A stretch of 36,018 bases of DNA from Pirellulaceae bacterium (GTDB taxonomy: Bacteria > Planctomycetota > Planctomycetia > Pirellulales > Thermoguttaceae): the NCBI GenBank assembly GCA_012744395.1, contig JAAYCB010000064.1:1-36018 (forward strand), given 5' to 3'. Below, piece by piece: positions 1 through 9,082 of the stretch. The notes beneath the pieces were generated by a model, which saw nothing but the letters and a program-made list of their open reading frames with translations, was not told where the DNA came from and did no database searches. A program made the position numbers and the translations under genes. Numbering within the stretch: the first letter of the stretch is position 1; each line of letters begins with the position of its first letter.

Positions 1-45
1 AAACCGGCGGAAAAACCGGCGGAAAAACCGGCGGAAAAACCGGTG
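1..45 (+). repeat. 12-bp coding tandem repeat (KPAE unit)
   Basis: The unit AAACCGGCGGAA is present three times without change in 1-36, followed by a partial, diverged fourth copy. It encodes Lys-Pro-Ala-Glu. The array is cut by the window edge, so its full length is unknown. Exact identity at DNA level suggests recent slippage expansion. Confidence 0.8.
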
Positions 46-333
46 CCCGAGAAGAAGGAAGCGCCAGCTCAGAAGCCGGCCGAGCCGAAAAAGGAAGTCC
101 CGCAGCAACCGGCCGAAAAACCCGCTTCGGAGAAGAAAGCCGAACCGGCCGCCGCGGAGCAGAAAGCCCCCGCCGAGCAGAAACCGGCAGAAAAACCAGC
201 GGAGGCGAAGAAGGAAGCGCCCCAGCAGGACAAGCCCGCCGACGCCAAGCCGGCTCCGGCCGAGAAGCCCGCCGCGTCTGACAAGCCCCCCGCGCCCGAG
301 ACGAAGCCGGAAGAGCAGAAGAAGGCCGGCTGA
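1..333 (+). CDS. 3' end of a Lys/Pro/Ala/Glu-rich low-complexity protein (partial)
   Basis: The frame is open from base 1 with no start codon in view, so the gene begins upstream; a GTG at 43 is only an internal codon. The visible 110 residues are almost entirely K, P, A, E and Q in short repeats of the type KPAE, KKEAP and EKPA, ending in TGA at 331-333. Codons differ between repeats except in the first 45 bases, where a 12-bp unit repeats exactly. No fold, membrane segment or catalytic motif is visible. Such tails are usually flexible, charged linkers or C-terminal extensions of envelope or nucleic-acid-associated proteins. The main domain lies outside the window, so no function can be assigned. 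The next gene begins 81 bp downstream on the same strand. Confidence 0.75.
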   Translation, partial: KPAEKPAEKPAEKPVPEKKEAPAQKPAEPKKEVPQQPAEKPASEKKAEPAAAEQKAPAEQKPAEKPAEAKKEAPQQDKPADAKPAPAEKPAASDKPPAPETKPEEQKKAG

Positions 334-414
334 GTGACACGGCTCGTTTCGGGCTGTTACAATGGCTGCCTGAGCTCGACATTTTCCGTGGCGATTCAGC
401 AAAGGGAGCCGGCT

Positions 415-1395
415 ATGAGACGGGCATCACAAACCAATCGGCGGCAGTTCCTTCAGGCAGCAGGAGTTGGCGCCGCGGCCCTCCTGAGCGCTACGCGGGC
501 GGGTAGTGCCCTGGCCGCGGACCAGGCGGCCTATACGGTCGGCATCTACACCCGCCCTTGGTCCGCGCTGGACTACCGCGCCGCGTTCGACGCGATTGCC
601 GAGGCCGGGTTCAAGCACGCCGGCCTGATGACGATCACGCTTCCCGGCCGCACGCTTGTCATCCAGCAGGACACGCCGCTGGAAGAGGCGGCCCGGATCG
701 GCGAGGAGGCCAAGAGCCGCGGCCTGTCGATCCCGTCGGTCTACGGCGGCGGAATTCCCGTTCAGAAGTCGCTCGAAGAGGGCATTGCCGGCATGCGGCG
801 GCTGATCGATGCCTGCGCGGCGGCCGGCGCCAAGTCGCTCCTGATGGGCGGGATCGGCAACGAGAAGCTTGTTGCGACCTATTACCAGGCGATTGCCGCG
901 TGCTGCGACTACGCCGCCGAGAAGAACCTGCCCGTCAGCGTGAAACCCCACGGCGGACTCAACTCGACCGGCCCCGAATGCCGCAAGTGGATCGAAAAAG
1001 TCGGTCACAAAAACTTCGACCTCTGGTATGACCCGGGCAACATCTTCTTCTATTCCAAGGGGCAACTCGACCCGGTCGACGACGCCGCCACGGTCGACGG
1101 CCTGGTCCGCACCGGCATGTGCATCAAGGACTTCGACATCGTGGAGCGCGACGGCAAGCCGACTCCCGACGTCTCGCTGACCCCCGGCACCGGCCGGGTC
1201 GATTTCCTCGCGGTCCTGGCCAGGCTCCGTCGCGGCGGATTCACACGCGGCCACCTTGTGATCGAGTGCCTCACCCGGACGAATCCCGGCGACCCAAGAG
1301 CCTTGATCGCGGAGGCCCGGAAGGCCCGCCGATACGTCGAACGGCTGGCAGCGCAGGCCACGGCGGGAAGCGGAAAGCGGAAAGCGGAAAGCTAA
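415..1395 (+). CDS. Tat-exported sugar phosphate isomerase/epimerase-like TIM-barrel protein
   Basis: A 326-residue protein of the xylose-isomerase-like/AP endonuclease family 2 TIM-barrel superfamily. I chose ATG 415 because AAAGGGAG sits 5-12 bases upstream and the protein then opens with a twin-arginine signal (RRQFLQAAG, then an Ala-rich hydrophobic stretch ending near residue 40). The open frame extends back to 334, but that part lacks protein character. Barrel motifs visible are SVKPHGG, YDPGNI, CIKDF, PGTGRVDF and VIECL, typical strand-end metal/substrate positions. It probably acts outside the cytoplasm on a sugar or sugar-like compound; the substrate cannot be read. The last residues (GSGKRKAES) are encoded by a 7-bp tandem array, so this tail looks like an accretion. 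The quinone-reductase-like gene follows after 29 bp and may be co-transcribed. Confidence 0.85.
   Translation: MRRASQTNRRQFLQAAGVGAAALLSATRAGSALAADQAAYTVGIYTRPWSALDYRAAFDAIAEAGFKHAGLMTITLPGRTLVIQQDTPLEEAARIGEEAKSRGLSIPSVYGGGIPVQKSLEEGIAGMRRLIDACAAAGAKSLLMGGIGNEKLVATYYQAIAACCDYAAEKNLPVSVKPHGGLNSTGPECRKWIEKVGHKNFDLWYDPGNIFFYSKGQLDPVDDAATVDGLVRTGMCIKDFDIVERDGKPTPDVSLTPGTGRVDFLAVLARLRRGGFTRGHLVIECLTRTNPGDPRALIAEARKARRYVERLAAQATAGSGKRKAES
1365..1392 (+). repeat. Heptanucleotide array, unit GGAAAGC (x3 plus one variant)
   Basis: GGGAAGC is followed by three exact GGAAAGC units, ending one codon before the TAA of the exported isomerase gene. Because 7 is not a multiple of 3, each unit is read in a different frame, giving the atypical tail KRKAES. 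It belongs to the set of 7-bp-period arrays scattered in this window. Confidence 0.8.
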
Positions 1396-1424
1396 GAGCG
1401 AATGGCTCCAGGAGGGATGCAGAA

Positions 1425-2417
1425 ATGAAGGCTGCGTACATCACCCAGACGGGACCGCCGGAGAACATTCATTACGGCGAATTGCCGGCGCCCCAGCCCG
1501 GCCCAGGGCAGGTGCTGGTCCAAATCGGCGCCGTGTCGGTCAATCCGATCGACACCTACATCCGCAGCGGCGCGATCGGGATGAAAGTGCCGATGCCTTA
1601 TATCGTCGGCTGCGACCTGGCCGGCACGGTCGAGGCCGTCGGTCCGGGCGCGGAGGGTTTCAGGCCGGGCGACCGGGTCTGGGGGTCGAACCAGGGGCTG
1701 GCCGGCCGGCAGGGAACCTTCGCTGAATATGCGGCCGTCGAGGCCCACTGGCTCTACCCGACACCCGAGGGAGTGAGCGATCGCGACGCGGCCGCCACGG
1801 CGCTGGTCGCGATCACGGCGCACCTCGGGCTGGTCCGCGAGGCGAAGGTCCAGCCGGGCGAGATCGTGTTTGTCCACGGGGGCTCGGGCGGCGTCGGATC
1901 ATCCGTGATCCAGATCGCCAAGGCGCTCGGCGCCCGAGTCGTGGCCACGGCCGGCAGCGAGGAGAAGGCCGAGGCGTGCCGCCAGCTCGGCGCCGACTGC
2001 GTGATCCAGTATCCGTCGCAAGACGTCGGCGCGGCGCTGGCGGAGTTCGCGCCGCAAGGGGTCGACGTCTGGTTCGAGACCTTGCGCGAGCAGAACCTGG
2101 ACCAGGCCGTCGACCATTTGCGAATGCGGGGGCGGCTGGTCCTGATGGCCGGCCGCGAGGCCAGGCCGCCGCTGCCCGTCGGGCCGTTTTACATCAAGGA
2201 CTGCAAACTCCTCGGCTTCGCCATGTTCAATGCCACGCCCGACGAGCAGCGGCAGGCGGCCGTCGACATCAATCGGTGGCTGCAAGAGAACAAGCTGCGA
2301 GCCAAGATCGGGCGCGTGATGAAGCTCGCCGAGGCGGCGGAAGCCCACAGGCTCCAGGAGGAGAACACGCTGCGGATGGCCGGCACACTGGCCGGCAAGA
2401 TTGTCCTCGAGCCGTAG
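1425..2417 (+). CDS. Quinone oxidoreductase-like MDR family protein (NADPH:quinone reductase type)
   Basis: A 330-residue protein of the medium-chain dehydrogenase/reductase superfamily, zinc-free quinone oxidoreductase branch. Start ATG 1425 is preceded by GGAGGG at 1411-1416 and gives the family's usual N-terminus (MKAAYITQTG). Family signatures are the GroES-like N-terminal fold with SVNPIDTYIRSG and GCDLAGTVEAVG, and the nucleotide-binding segment HGGSGGVGSSVIQIAKALGA, whose GGVGSS is the NADPH-binding turn. The catalytic-zinc Cys/His pattern of alcohol dehydrogenases is absent, which fits quinone or enone reduction. It is likely cytosolic. It lies 29 bp after the exported isomerase gene. 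A GC-rich hairpin and the palindromic repeat follow its stop. Substrate is unknown; crotonyl-CoA-type or enone reductases share this fold. Confidence 0.9.
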   Translation: MKAAYITQTGPPENIHYGELPAPQPGPGQVLVQIGAVSVNPIDTYIRSGAIGMKVPMPYIVGCDLAGTVEAVGPGAEGFRPGDRVWGSNQGLAGRQGTFAEYAAVEAHWLYPTPEGVSDRDAAATALVAITAHLGLVREAKVQPGEIVFVHGGSGGVGSSVIQIAKALGARVVATAGSEEKAEACRQLGADCVIQYPSQDVGAALAEFAPQGVDVWFETLREQNLDQAVDHLRMRGRLVLMAGREARPPLPVGPFYIKDCKLLGFAMFNATPDEQRQAAVDINRWLQENKLRAKIGRVMKLAEAAEAHRLQEENTLRMAGTLAGKIVLEP

Positions 2418-2429
2418 CGGGTCACGGGC

Positions 2430-2447
2430 GCGAGGCGACGGCCTCGC
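2430..2447 (+). terminator. Possible terminator-like hairpin, no U-tract
   Basis: A perfect 7-bp stem, GCGAGGC (2430-2436) and GCCTCGC (2441-2447), with a 4-base loop, starts 12 bp after the oxidoreductase stop. No T-run follows, so it is not a classical Rho-independent terminator, but it sits between convergent genes where transcription from both sides must end. Confidence 0.35.
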
Positions 2448-2451
2448 TCCC

Positions 2452-2463
2452 GGTTCCCAAGCT
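2452..2463 (+). repeat. Half-site of the dispersed palindrome
   Basis: GGTTCCCAAGCT matches the left arm of the palindrome that is complete 16 bp further on. The right arm is missing. Confidence 0.6.
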
Positions 2464-2478
2464 TCCGCCCTCCCTTCT

Positions 2479-2504
2479 GGTTCCCAAGCTCCCGCTTGGG
2501 AACC
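2479..2504. repeat. 26-bp dispersed palindrome, copy 1 (complete)
   Basis: The left arm GGTTCCCAAGC (2479-2489) is mirrored by the right arm GCTTGGGAACC (2494-2504) around a 4-base centre, TCCC. It lies between the convergent oxidoreductase and FecR-like genes. This is the best-preserved copy of a family found six times in the window. Confidence 0.9.
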
Positions 2505-2590
2505 GCCGCATTCACCAACGCGCCACCAGACGGCTGGCCGCGCGGGCCCGGTGAGGGAAAGGCGACGACGGATCGCCGCGCTGCCAAGGG

Positions 2591-4798
2591 CTAGAAGGGC
2601 TCGGCAACCGTGTCGGGGTCAGTTTCCGTCTCATCGACAGGGCGGCGCTGGGACCAGTCTTGCCAGCGTTGCAGCGACTGGCGGCGTTTCAGCTCGGTCT
2701 GTTCGGGTCGATAGAAAAACCCTAGCCCGGTGATCTGGTTGAGGTTCCTGAAGCTCAGCACGCGGATCGCCAGGGTCTCCTGGGCCAGATACTCGACCAG
2801 TTGCTCCGCCTGGCTCCGGTTGAGTTCCTTCGTGTCGAATTTCCAGAGCAGTTCGTACATCGGAGTCCCGCTCGCTCCGTGCAGGGCCACCATCGCGGCG
2901 TGAACGGCGGCGGCGGTCCGGGGACCTCGCCGGACGGAATCCCGCAGGAGGTCGATTACGTCGGGCCATTCGGCATAGCGCTCGGCGTTGTTGAGCGTGG
3001 CCACCAGGGGCTGAAAATCCTCGATCCAACTCAGCGAGCGAAGGGCCAGATGGCGCGTCTCCTTCTGCCGGTGCTCGGCCAGTTCGCGGAGGCTCAGATC
3101 GGCGTGCCGATCGAGCCCCAGCTGTCGCCGCAGGTAGTCGCTTGCGCGGCGGTCCAACGCGCTGGTCAAGTCGAGGCCGATCCAAGCCGGCAACTCGACC
3201 GCCGTGTCAATCGCCCCGCTTGCCAGCTCCATGGCGACCGGCGCCTGGCCGGGCACGGCCGGCGCGGCGCCGGCCGGCTGCCAGGTGAACTCGCCGGAAA
3301 CACCCCAGAGACGCGCAATCGCCGGCGCGGGCCGGGTTTCGGGGTCTTCCATCGGCCCCTCCGCGCGGGCGACCTCGATCGCCACCTGGACGGAGGACTC
3401 CGGCAGCCAGAGGGCGCCTTCCGCGTTGCCGGCGCGGAGCGTGATCGTGACCGGGGCGGCTTGGGGGATCGCGTTGACCACCACGCGCCCGCTCGCCAAC
3501 TCCAGGTCCGGCGCCGCGCCGTCGCCCGACGGCAGCAGGATGATCTCCCCGCCGTCGATCATTTGGATCTGGAGTTTTCCGCCGAAGGCGAGCACGGGGC
3601 GCGACGTCGGCAGCGAGACGATCCGGTCCTGGGGTCGCAGCAGGCGGGAGTTGGCGATCCGGTGGAAGGTGTTGCTCTGCGGCTCATGGACCAGGGCGAT
3701 CTCTTCGGCGCTGAACAGCCGCCCTACCTCTGGGGTCCCAATGGCCCCCTCGGGAACCATCGGCTCCACGACGGCCATCGGTTCAGGGGCCGGCGGCGGC
3801 TCGGGGGGCGGAACAACGGCCAGGGGATCGACGCCCCGCACGGGGGGCGCAGGCGGTGCGCCTTCGGGAGGGAGAGGCGACGGAGACGCCACCGGCTGGG
3901 CGGGCATGGGGACGACGGGCACGATCGGCAGGGCCGCCGCGGCGGGCGCGCGTTCGGGCGTATGGCTATCCGCCGACTGTTTTCCGGGCGCGGCGGTGCT
4001 CGCGGAGCCGGCAGCGGCTCCGGCGGGTGGCTGGGCCGGTTGGAGGATCGACGGCGGGCTTTCAGGAGCCGCCATCGGAGCCGGTTCGCCCGGTATGGTC
4101 GACCCGGCCGCCGCCGGCGGGACCGGCGGCGCCGATTGCACGGGGTTGTTGTTCATGGCGACCTCGTCGGGCGATTCGGACGGCGGGCCCCCGGCACGAA
4201 ACGCCCCCAGTCGACCGGTCGAGGCGAAATAGACCAGGGCAGCGAGCAGGAGAATGGAAACGACAATGAAATAGCCCTGGTTTCTTCGCCGCCTGGCCTC
4301 GCGGAGGTACGCCGGCACCGAGGATTGCGCCCGTTGCGCCGGTCTCTGCCGCTTCGACTGGTCGATGACTGGCAAGGCTGGCGCCTGTACCGGTTCCGCC
4401 GCCGGGCTGCGGGCCAATTCCGGAAGATGGTACATGCGGAGCCGGCTTTCCGGATTCACTTCCGCCGGCTCGCCCAGAACCAGGGAGAGAATCTGGTGGC
4501 ACCCGGCAACCTCCGCCAATTGGATGTCGGAATCGAGGCACACTTTCTCGAAATCGGCAACTCGATCCGCGGGCAGGGTGTTGTCGAGATAGTCGGCCAC
4601 CGTGTTCGGATCGAGGGCTTCCTTTCGATCGACGACGCGGGGCGCGCCGAGTTTGGCGCGGCGCGTGACATCGCGAATCCGGTGCAAGAGATGGGAGGCG
4701 AACTCACTCTCTTCGATCTTCCGGCCGATTTCGCGCATCTCGTCCGGTTCGAGACGTTCGTCCATGTAAGCCAGCAAATATCGCAGCGTCAGTCGCAT
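2591..4798 (-). CDS. Large anti-sigma/FecR-like single-pass membrane protein
   Basis: A 735-residue protein. I start it at ATG 4798, where the N-terminus reads MRLTLRYLLAYMDERLEP; the 56 residues of open frame upstream look non-coding. Residues 1-130 are a charged helical region resembling the cytosolic anti-sigma part of planctomycete regulators, but without the Cys/His pattern of a zinc-binding zf-HC2 domain. One membrane helix follows (about 174-193), then a long Pro/Ala-rich linker (about 200-400). Next is a beta-rich segment resembling a FecR domain (LFSAEEIALVHE, RLLRPQDRI, GGEIILLPSG, LASGRVVV), then a helical C-terminal region. The likely role is trans-envelope signalling or regulation of an ECF sigma factor. 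No sigma gene is adjacent; the nearest, at 9083, is 4 kb away and on the other strand. The assignment rests on architecture, not on a diagnostic motif. Confidence 0.7.
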   Translation of the reverse strand: MRLTLRYLLAYMDERLEPDEMREIGRKIEESEFASHLLHRIRDVTRRAKLGAPRVVDRKEALDPNTVADYLDNTLPADRVADFEKVCLDSDIQLAEVAGCHQILSLVLGEPAEVNPESRLRMYHLPELARSPAAEPVQAPALPVIDQSKRQRPAQRAQSSVPAYLREARRRRNQGYFIVVSILLLAALVYFASTGRLGAFRAGGPPSESPDEVAMNNNPVQSAPPVPPAAAGSTIPGEPAPMAAPESPPSILQPAQPPAGAAAGSASTAAPGKQSADSHTPERAPAAAALPIVPVVPMPAQPVASPSPLPPEGAPPAPPVRGVDPLAVVPPPEPPPAPEPMAVVEPMVPEGAIGTPEVGRLFSAEEIALVHEPQSNTFHRIANSRLLRPQDRIVSLPTSRPVLAFGGKLQIQMIDGGEIILLPSGDGAAPDLELASGRVVVNAIPQAAPVTITLRAGNAEGALWLPESSVQVAIEVARAEGPMEDPETRPAPAIARLWGVSGEFTWQPAGAAPAVPGQAPVAMELASGAIDTAVELPAWIGLDLTSALDRRASDYLRRQLGLDRHADLSLRELAEHRQKETRHLALRSLSWIEDFQPLVATLNNAERYAEWPDVIDLLRDSVRRGPRTAAAVHAAMVALHGASGTPMYELLWKFDTKELNRSQAEQLVEYLAQETLAIRVLSFRNLNQITGLGFFYRPEQTELKRRQSLQRWQDWSQRRPVDETETDPDTVAEPF

Positions 4799-5187
4799 TG
4801 CCAGGTCTTCTTTCGTTTCGGTGTCCGGGGCGGAGCGCAGCGGGATGGTCCGCCTTTCTGGCAGCACGCGTCCCCGGGCCGACCCTGGAGCGGAGCACGT
4901 TTTTCCGCGAACAATCCGGACAATCCGTCCGAGCGATCGTTCCCACGTAACAATGGGGAACCGCAACGGGCCTCTACCTGATTAGTGTCCGGGCGAAGGA
5001 GAATTCGTGCGTGCCGCTCCGGCATTGTTTCCGCCGGCAGCGCGGAGCGGTGGCGCAACTCATATCGCCAGAAGGGCTTAAGAACGGATTGTTTTCCAGG
5101 TCCGGCGAGATTCCGAATCCAGCTTCACCAGCCGCACTCCCCGCCAGTTCGGTGCTCCCGATCAGCGGCCCAGCCCGGCAAATCTGG
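4799..5187. other. Gene-free spacer upstream of the FecR-like gene
   Basis: These 389 bp separate two minus-strand genes. Short frames on either strand lack protein character. The only structure I see is a 9-bp direct repeat, ACAATCCGG then ACAATCCGT, at 4911-4928, about 115-130 bp upstream of the FecR-like start. It could be part of a regulatory site, but no convincing -35/-10 pair accompanies it. Confidence 0.5.
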
Positions 5188-5580
5188 TCAATTGGAAATT
5201 GAACCTTGAACCTTGCCCTGTCTCCGCATTGGAGAGACCGGCCGGGCCGAACCTTGCGACCGAGCGAGGCACAGCCCGCCGACCGAGGCGATCACCTGGA
5301 GCAACGCCAGACCGGCCGGATGCACGCCGAAAGGGGGCGGCGCCGGTTGCGGGAGCAGCCAGTCCGCCCGCTCCCAACCGTTGCGGGTTCGTCGCCAGAG
5401 TCCTTGGTCATTGGGTGGTTTCGATGCCACCAGGGGCGGCAGTTCCACCGCCAACCAGGCGACGGCAAGCAAGACCACCAGAATCCAGCCGACCCAGCGC
5501 ACCGCGATTCTCCAAAAAAGCGGCAGGTGCGATGCTCGGTTGGGATGGGTAATTTCGCGGGCCGCACCGCGTTCTGCCAC
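5188..5580 (-). CDS. Small membrane protein, function unknown
   Basis: A 130-residue protein, GTG start at 5580. It has one clear membrane helix (about residues 28-50, VGWILVVLLAVAWLAVELPPL), a Trp/Arg-rich segment (WRRTRNGWERADWL, about 82-96), then a second weakly hydrophobic segment (HPAGLALLQVIASVGGLCL). Membrane helix, W-rich extracytoplasmic motif and second helix make a coherent small protein rather than random translation, but I recognise no family with confidence. The final residues (GKVQGSISN) are encoded by a heptad repeat array, so the native C-terminus may once have ended earlier. The start is uncertain: no strong ribosome-binding site is seen and internal starts would also leave the first helix intact. 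Confidence 0.6.
   Translation of the reverse strand: MAERGAAREITHPNRASHLPLFWRIAVRWVGWILVVLLAVAWLAVELPPLVASKPPNDQGLWRRTRNGWERADWLLPQPAPPPFGVHPAGLALLQVIASVGGLCLARSQGSARPVSPMRRQGKVQGSISN
5189..5216. repeat. Heptanucleotide array, CAATTGG/AAATTGA/ACCTTGA type
   Basis: Read on the plus strand, four 7-bp units follow each other: CAATTGG, AAATTGA, ACCTTGA, ACCTTGC. They overlap the stop and last codons of the small membrane protein. Nearly the same series recurs at 24391-24411, and its ACCTTGA part recurs inverted at 13773-13786. Confidence 0.7.
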
Positions 5581-6112
5581 CTCGGCAAGCTAGCAAGGCG
5601 TGGGCCGAAGCCGGCCCCGGGGCTCGGGCGATTGCGCGCAACCCATTTGACGGCAACTGTATCGGCGCTCCTTTCGCGTCCTTGCCCGGGCGGCGTACCG
5701 TGGCTTAAGGGCAACGCCCGGCGCCGGCCTTGCTTCTTTTCGGCAACCTTGCGGCCGACGGGCAGCGCCCCGCACGCACGCGATGAGAATCACCAGGGCG
5801 GAGCCGACGCGCCACCCCGCTTTCAACGGGGGGTGATTTGGCTCCACAGATGCATACGCCGGAACGTTTTTCCGTTCTCTCTTTGCCCGGACGGATAGCC
5901 TGGCATCCGCGGTTTGCGGTTGCGGTGTCTTCCAGCTCAGTCGTGTGCCGGAGTTGGAGAACGGCTGTCCAGAATACCAGGTGACAAACTCGACCGGTTT
6001 GCATAGGATTCTACTGGGTTCGGAGAAGTGCCGGATGTTTGGCTGCGGCACGGGGACCGTTCCGGACCGGTTTGTCAGTCTCTTTGATTCATGCCTTGCA
6101 GGACCTGCGATC
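5581..6112. other. Gene-free divergent spacer before the TPR gene
   Basis: These 532 bp separate the minus-strand membrane protein from the plus-strand TPR gene. No frame has convincing protein character and I see no RNA gene. The right end carries the probable TPR-gene promoter (listed separately) and a leader with an alternative ATG at 6035. Confidence 0.5.
5981..6009 (+). promoter_or_regulatory. Probable sigma-70-type promoter of the TPR gene
   Basis: GTGACA at 5981-5986 (5 of 6 matches to TTGACA) is separated by exactly 17 bp from TAGGAT at 6004-6009 (4 of 6 to TATAAT). Transcription would start near 6016, leaving a leader of about 19 bases to ATG 6035 or 97 bases to GTG 6113. It is the best -35/-10 pair in the window. 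Confidence 0.5.
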
Positions 6113-6628
6113 GTGACCGACCGAGATAGAGTTCGCCAGATGCATGCTTGCCGCCAGGCGGAAGGCTACCTGGAGCTGGAAATGCCCGAATCGGCGCTGG
6201 AGATTCTTCAGCAGCTTGGCAGCCCGGAGCAGCTGGGAGTCCATGGGCTGTATCTGATGGGCGAGTCGCTCCGCTCGATGGAACGGTATTGCGAGGCGCT
6301 TGCCTCCTTGTCGACGGCAGCGGTCCTGTCGCCCGAGGATGCGCATATTCTTCTGGCGATGGCATGGTGTTACAAGCGCGTGGGCAGACTCGATCGGGCC
6401 ATCGGTGCGATGCAGCGGGCCCTGGATCACTCTCCCAACCAGGCGATCCTGCACTATAACCTGGCTTGTTACCTGAGCCTGACCGGCGAGTTCCAGGGCT
6501 CTGTGCGGCATCTGTCCAGGGCCCTGAGGCTCCAGCCCGGTTTTCGCGAGAAGGTGGAGACGGAGCCGGACTTCGACCCGATTCGCAAGCATCCGGGGTT
6601 TGTCGCTCTGAAGAGCATCCTGGTCTGA
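6113..6628 (+). CDS. TPR-repeat protein
   Basis: A 171-residue protein made of tetratricopeptide helices. The consensus is visible in ILLAMAWCYKRVGRLDRAIGAMQRALDHSPN and the following LHYNLACYLSLTGEFQGSVRHLSRALRLQP, with two weaker repeats before them (about residues 12-75). TPRs mediate protein-protein contacts; no enzymatic domain or signal peptide is present, so it is probably a cytosolic adaptor. The C-terminus (FREKVETEPDFDPIRKHPGF) is a typical TPR-end cap. The start is a choice between GTG 6113, where the protein-like sequence begins (TDRDRVRQMHACRQAEGY), and ATG 6035, which has a better ribosome-binding site (GGAG, 6021-6024) but encodes a Gly/Cys/Phe-rich, unlikely N-terminus. It seems to be a single-gene unit; partners cannot be inferred from neighbours. 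Confidence 0.8.
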   Translation: MTDRDRVRQMHACRQAEGYLELEMPESALEILQQLGSPEQLGVHGLYLMGESLRSMERYCEALASLSTAAVLSPEDAHILLAMAWCYKRVGRLDRAIGAMQRALDHSPNQAILHYNLACYLSLTGEFQGSVRHLSRALRLQPGFREKVETEPDFDPIRKHPGFVALKSILV

Positions 6629-7158
6629 CAATCCCGGCGGCCGGACGCGCGGGGCGAGAAGCGGCAAACGCTCCCTTGCGTATCGTTTCAGGAGACTGTG
6701 TGTGTGTGCTAGCCGGTGTTTCCTGAGCGGGCGGCCCAGCCTGTTCGGCCAGCGGGACTGTCTTTTCCGGAAGGGCTCGACCGGCGGGGGCTGTGCCCGT
6801 CTTTTCTCCGCGGCACCGGGGTCGCTGCGAAAGCGGAGAAACCTGGCCGCGACGGGAGAATTGTTTACCCGGGCCGCCGCCCCGTTGCAGGAACGGATCA
6901 AAAAAACCGATTGTTCCGGCTCGGCGAGGCCGCTTGCCGCATCGTCTGCCCGCCATTATCTTGGAGGGTTTGGCGCCGCCTTCAGGACTGGCCCTGAGGG
7001 TCGTGGCTTTGCGAAGCCTGCCGGACGGGACCGGTCACGCCGACGAAGCCCTCCCGCCCCGTGCCTGGCCGACGCTCACCGGCGCCGGCAGAGTCGGTTC
7101 GCGGCCGTGCTGCTGGCCCGCCGACCTTTATTCGCCTTCTCCGAACGGAAGTTCCACG
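6629..7158. other. Gene-free spacer upstream of glyA
   Basis: These 530 bp hold no convincing gene. The glyA frame is open back to 6793 but that part is Arg/Pro/Ser-rich and unlike SHMT N-termini. A short (TG)n tract lies at about 6699-6710. A weak promoter-like pair, TTGCCG at 6934-6939 and CATTAT at 6954-6959, has poor spacing. I looked for glycine or tetrahydrofolate riboswitch core sequences, as are found before some glyA genes, and saw none. Confidence 0.45.
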
Positions 7159-8484
<1,326 letters not shown>

Positions 8485-8517
8485 CGGCTGGGCCGAATCC
8501 GCAACGATCCCAGGATT

Positions 8518-8543
8518 GGCCGGGAACCGGCCCCGAGGGGCCG
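8518..8543 (+). terminator. Two overlapping GC-rich hairpins after glyA
   Basis: GGCCGG (8518-8523) pairs with CCGGCC (8527-8532) around GAA. CGGCCCC (8528-8534) pairs with GGGGCCG (8537-8543) around GA. The two stems share bases and cannot form together. No T-run follows, so termination, if it occurs, is not of the canonical Rho-independent kind. Confidence 0.4.
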
Positions 8544-9024
8544 CCAACGCGCTCCGCGCCTGTTCGGGCGGGGCGACCCCGGGCGACTTCTCCGCTGGAT
8601 GCGTGCCGGCGGGCCGTTGTGTTCCAGCATCATCGGGTTGCCGCCGAGCATCGCCGGCCTCCGGATCGAATCGGTATACGCCCCCGCGGATTGCCCCTAC
8701 GACCATGGAGAATCGCCCCAAAACGCTGACATTCCGGCGTCCCTCGCCGCCCCGGCGCGCGATTTGCTGCCCTCCAGGTATCTTAAGTCGGCCGCACGGG
8801 AGTCGGAGCCCGTTCCGTCCGCGCCGCATGGAAATCCGCCGGAGCATTTGCCGATGGTTGTCGTGCCGAGCATCGCCGACTCCGACGCTGTCGCCGCCTG
8901 CGGGCGGGGCGACTGGCGCCCTGGGGCGAAGGGCACCACTTTAGGCCGCACAATGCCCCCCTTTATTTCGCTCACTAGCCCCCCCGGTGATCCAACCTGA
9001 GTCAGGATCGCGCGGGGCCCTTGC

Positions 9025-9053
9025 TTCAGATCCGCGGCTTTTTCTGCTAACAT
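9025..9053 (+). promoter_or_regulatory. Weak candidate promoter of the sigma factor gene
   Basis: TTCAGA (9025-9030) and TAACAT (9048-9053) are spaced by 17 bp, and TGC directly precedes the second box, giving an extended -10. Each hexamer matches consensus at 4 of 6 positions. The leader to GTG 9083 would be about 23 bases. Confidence 0.3.
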
Positions 9054-9082
9054 AGACCTTTGTCCTATCGTGGGGGGCTGAC

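Larger units (their letters stand above)
8485..9082. other. Gene-free spacer between glyA and the sigma factor gene
   Basis: These 598 bp carry overlapping frames on both strands, all Arg/Pro/Ser-rich with no homology I recognise; I regard them as non-coding. The left end has strong hairpins and the right end a possible extended -10 promoter, both listed separately. The middle shows no repeat or RNA-like structure I can defend. Confidence 0.45.

Noticed and set aside
2801..4981. Plus-strand open frame of 726 codons opposite the FecR-like gene
   Set aside because: Composition is Arg/Gly/Asp-rich shadow sequence; the minus-strand frame has a membrane helix, linker and FecR-like pattern.
6629..7158. 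Riboswitch upstream of glyA
   Set aside because: No glycine or tetrahydrofolate riboswitch core sequence can be recognised by eye; nothing supports an aptamer fold.
8599..9000. 133-codon plus-strand frame between glyA and the sigma gene
   Set aside because: It overlaps similar-sized frames on both strands, is Pro/Arg/Ser-rich and has no convincing start signal.
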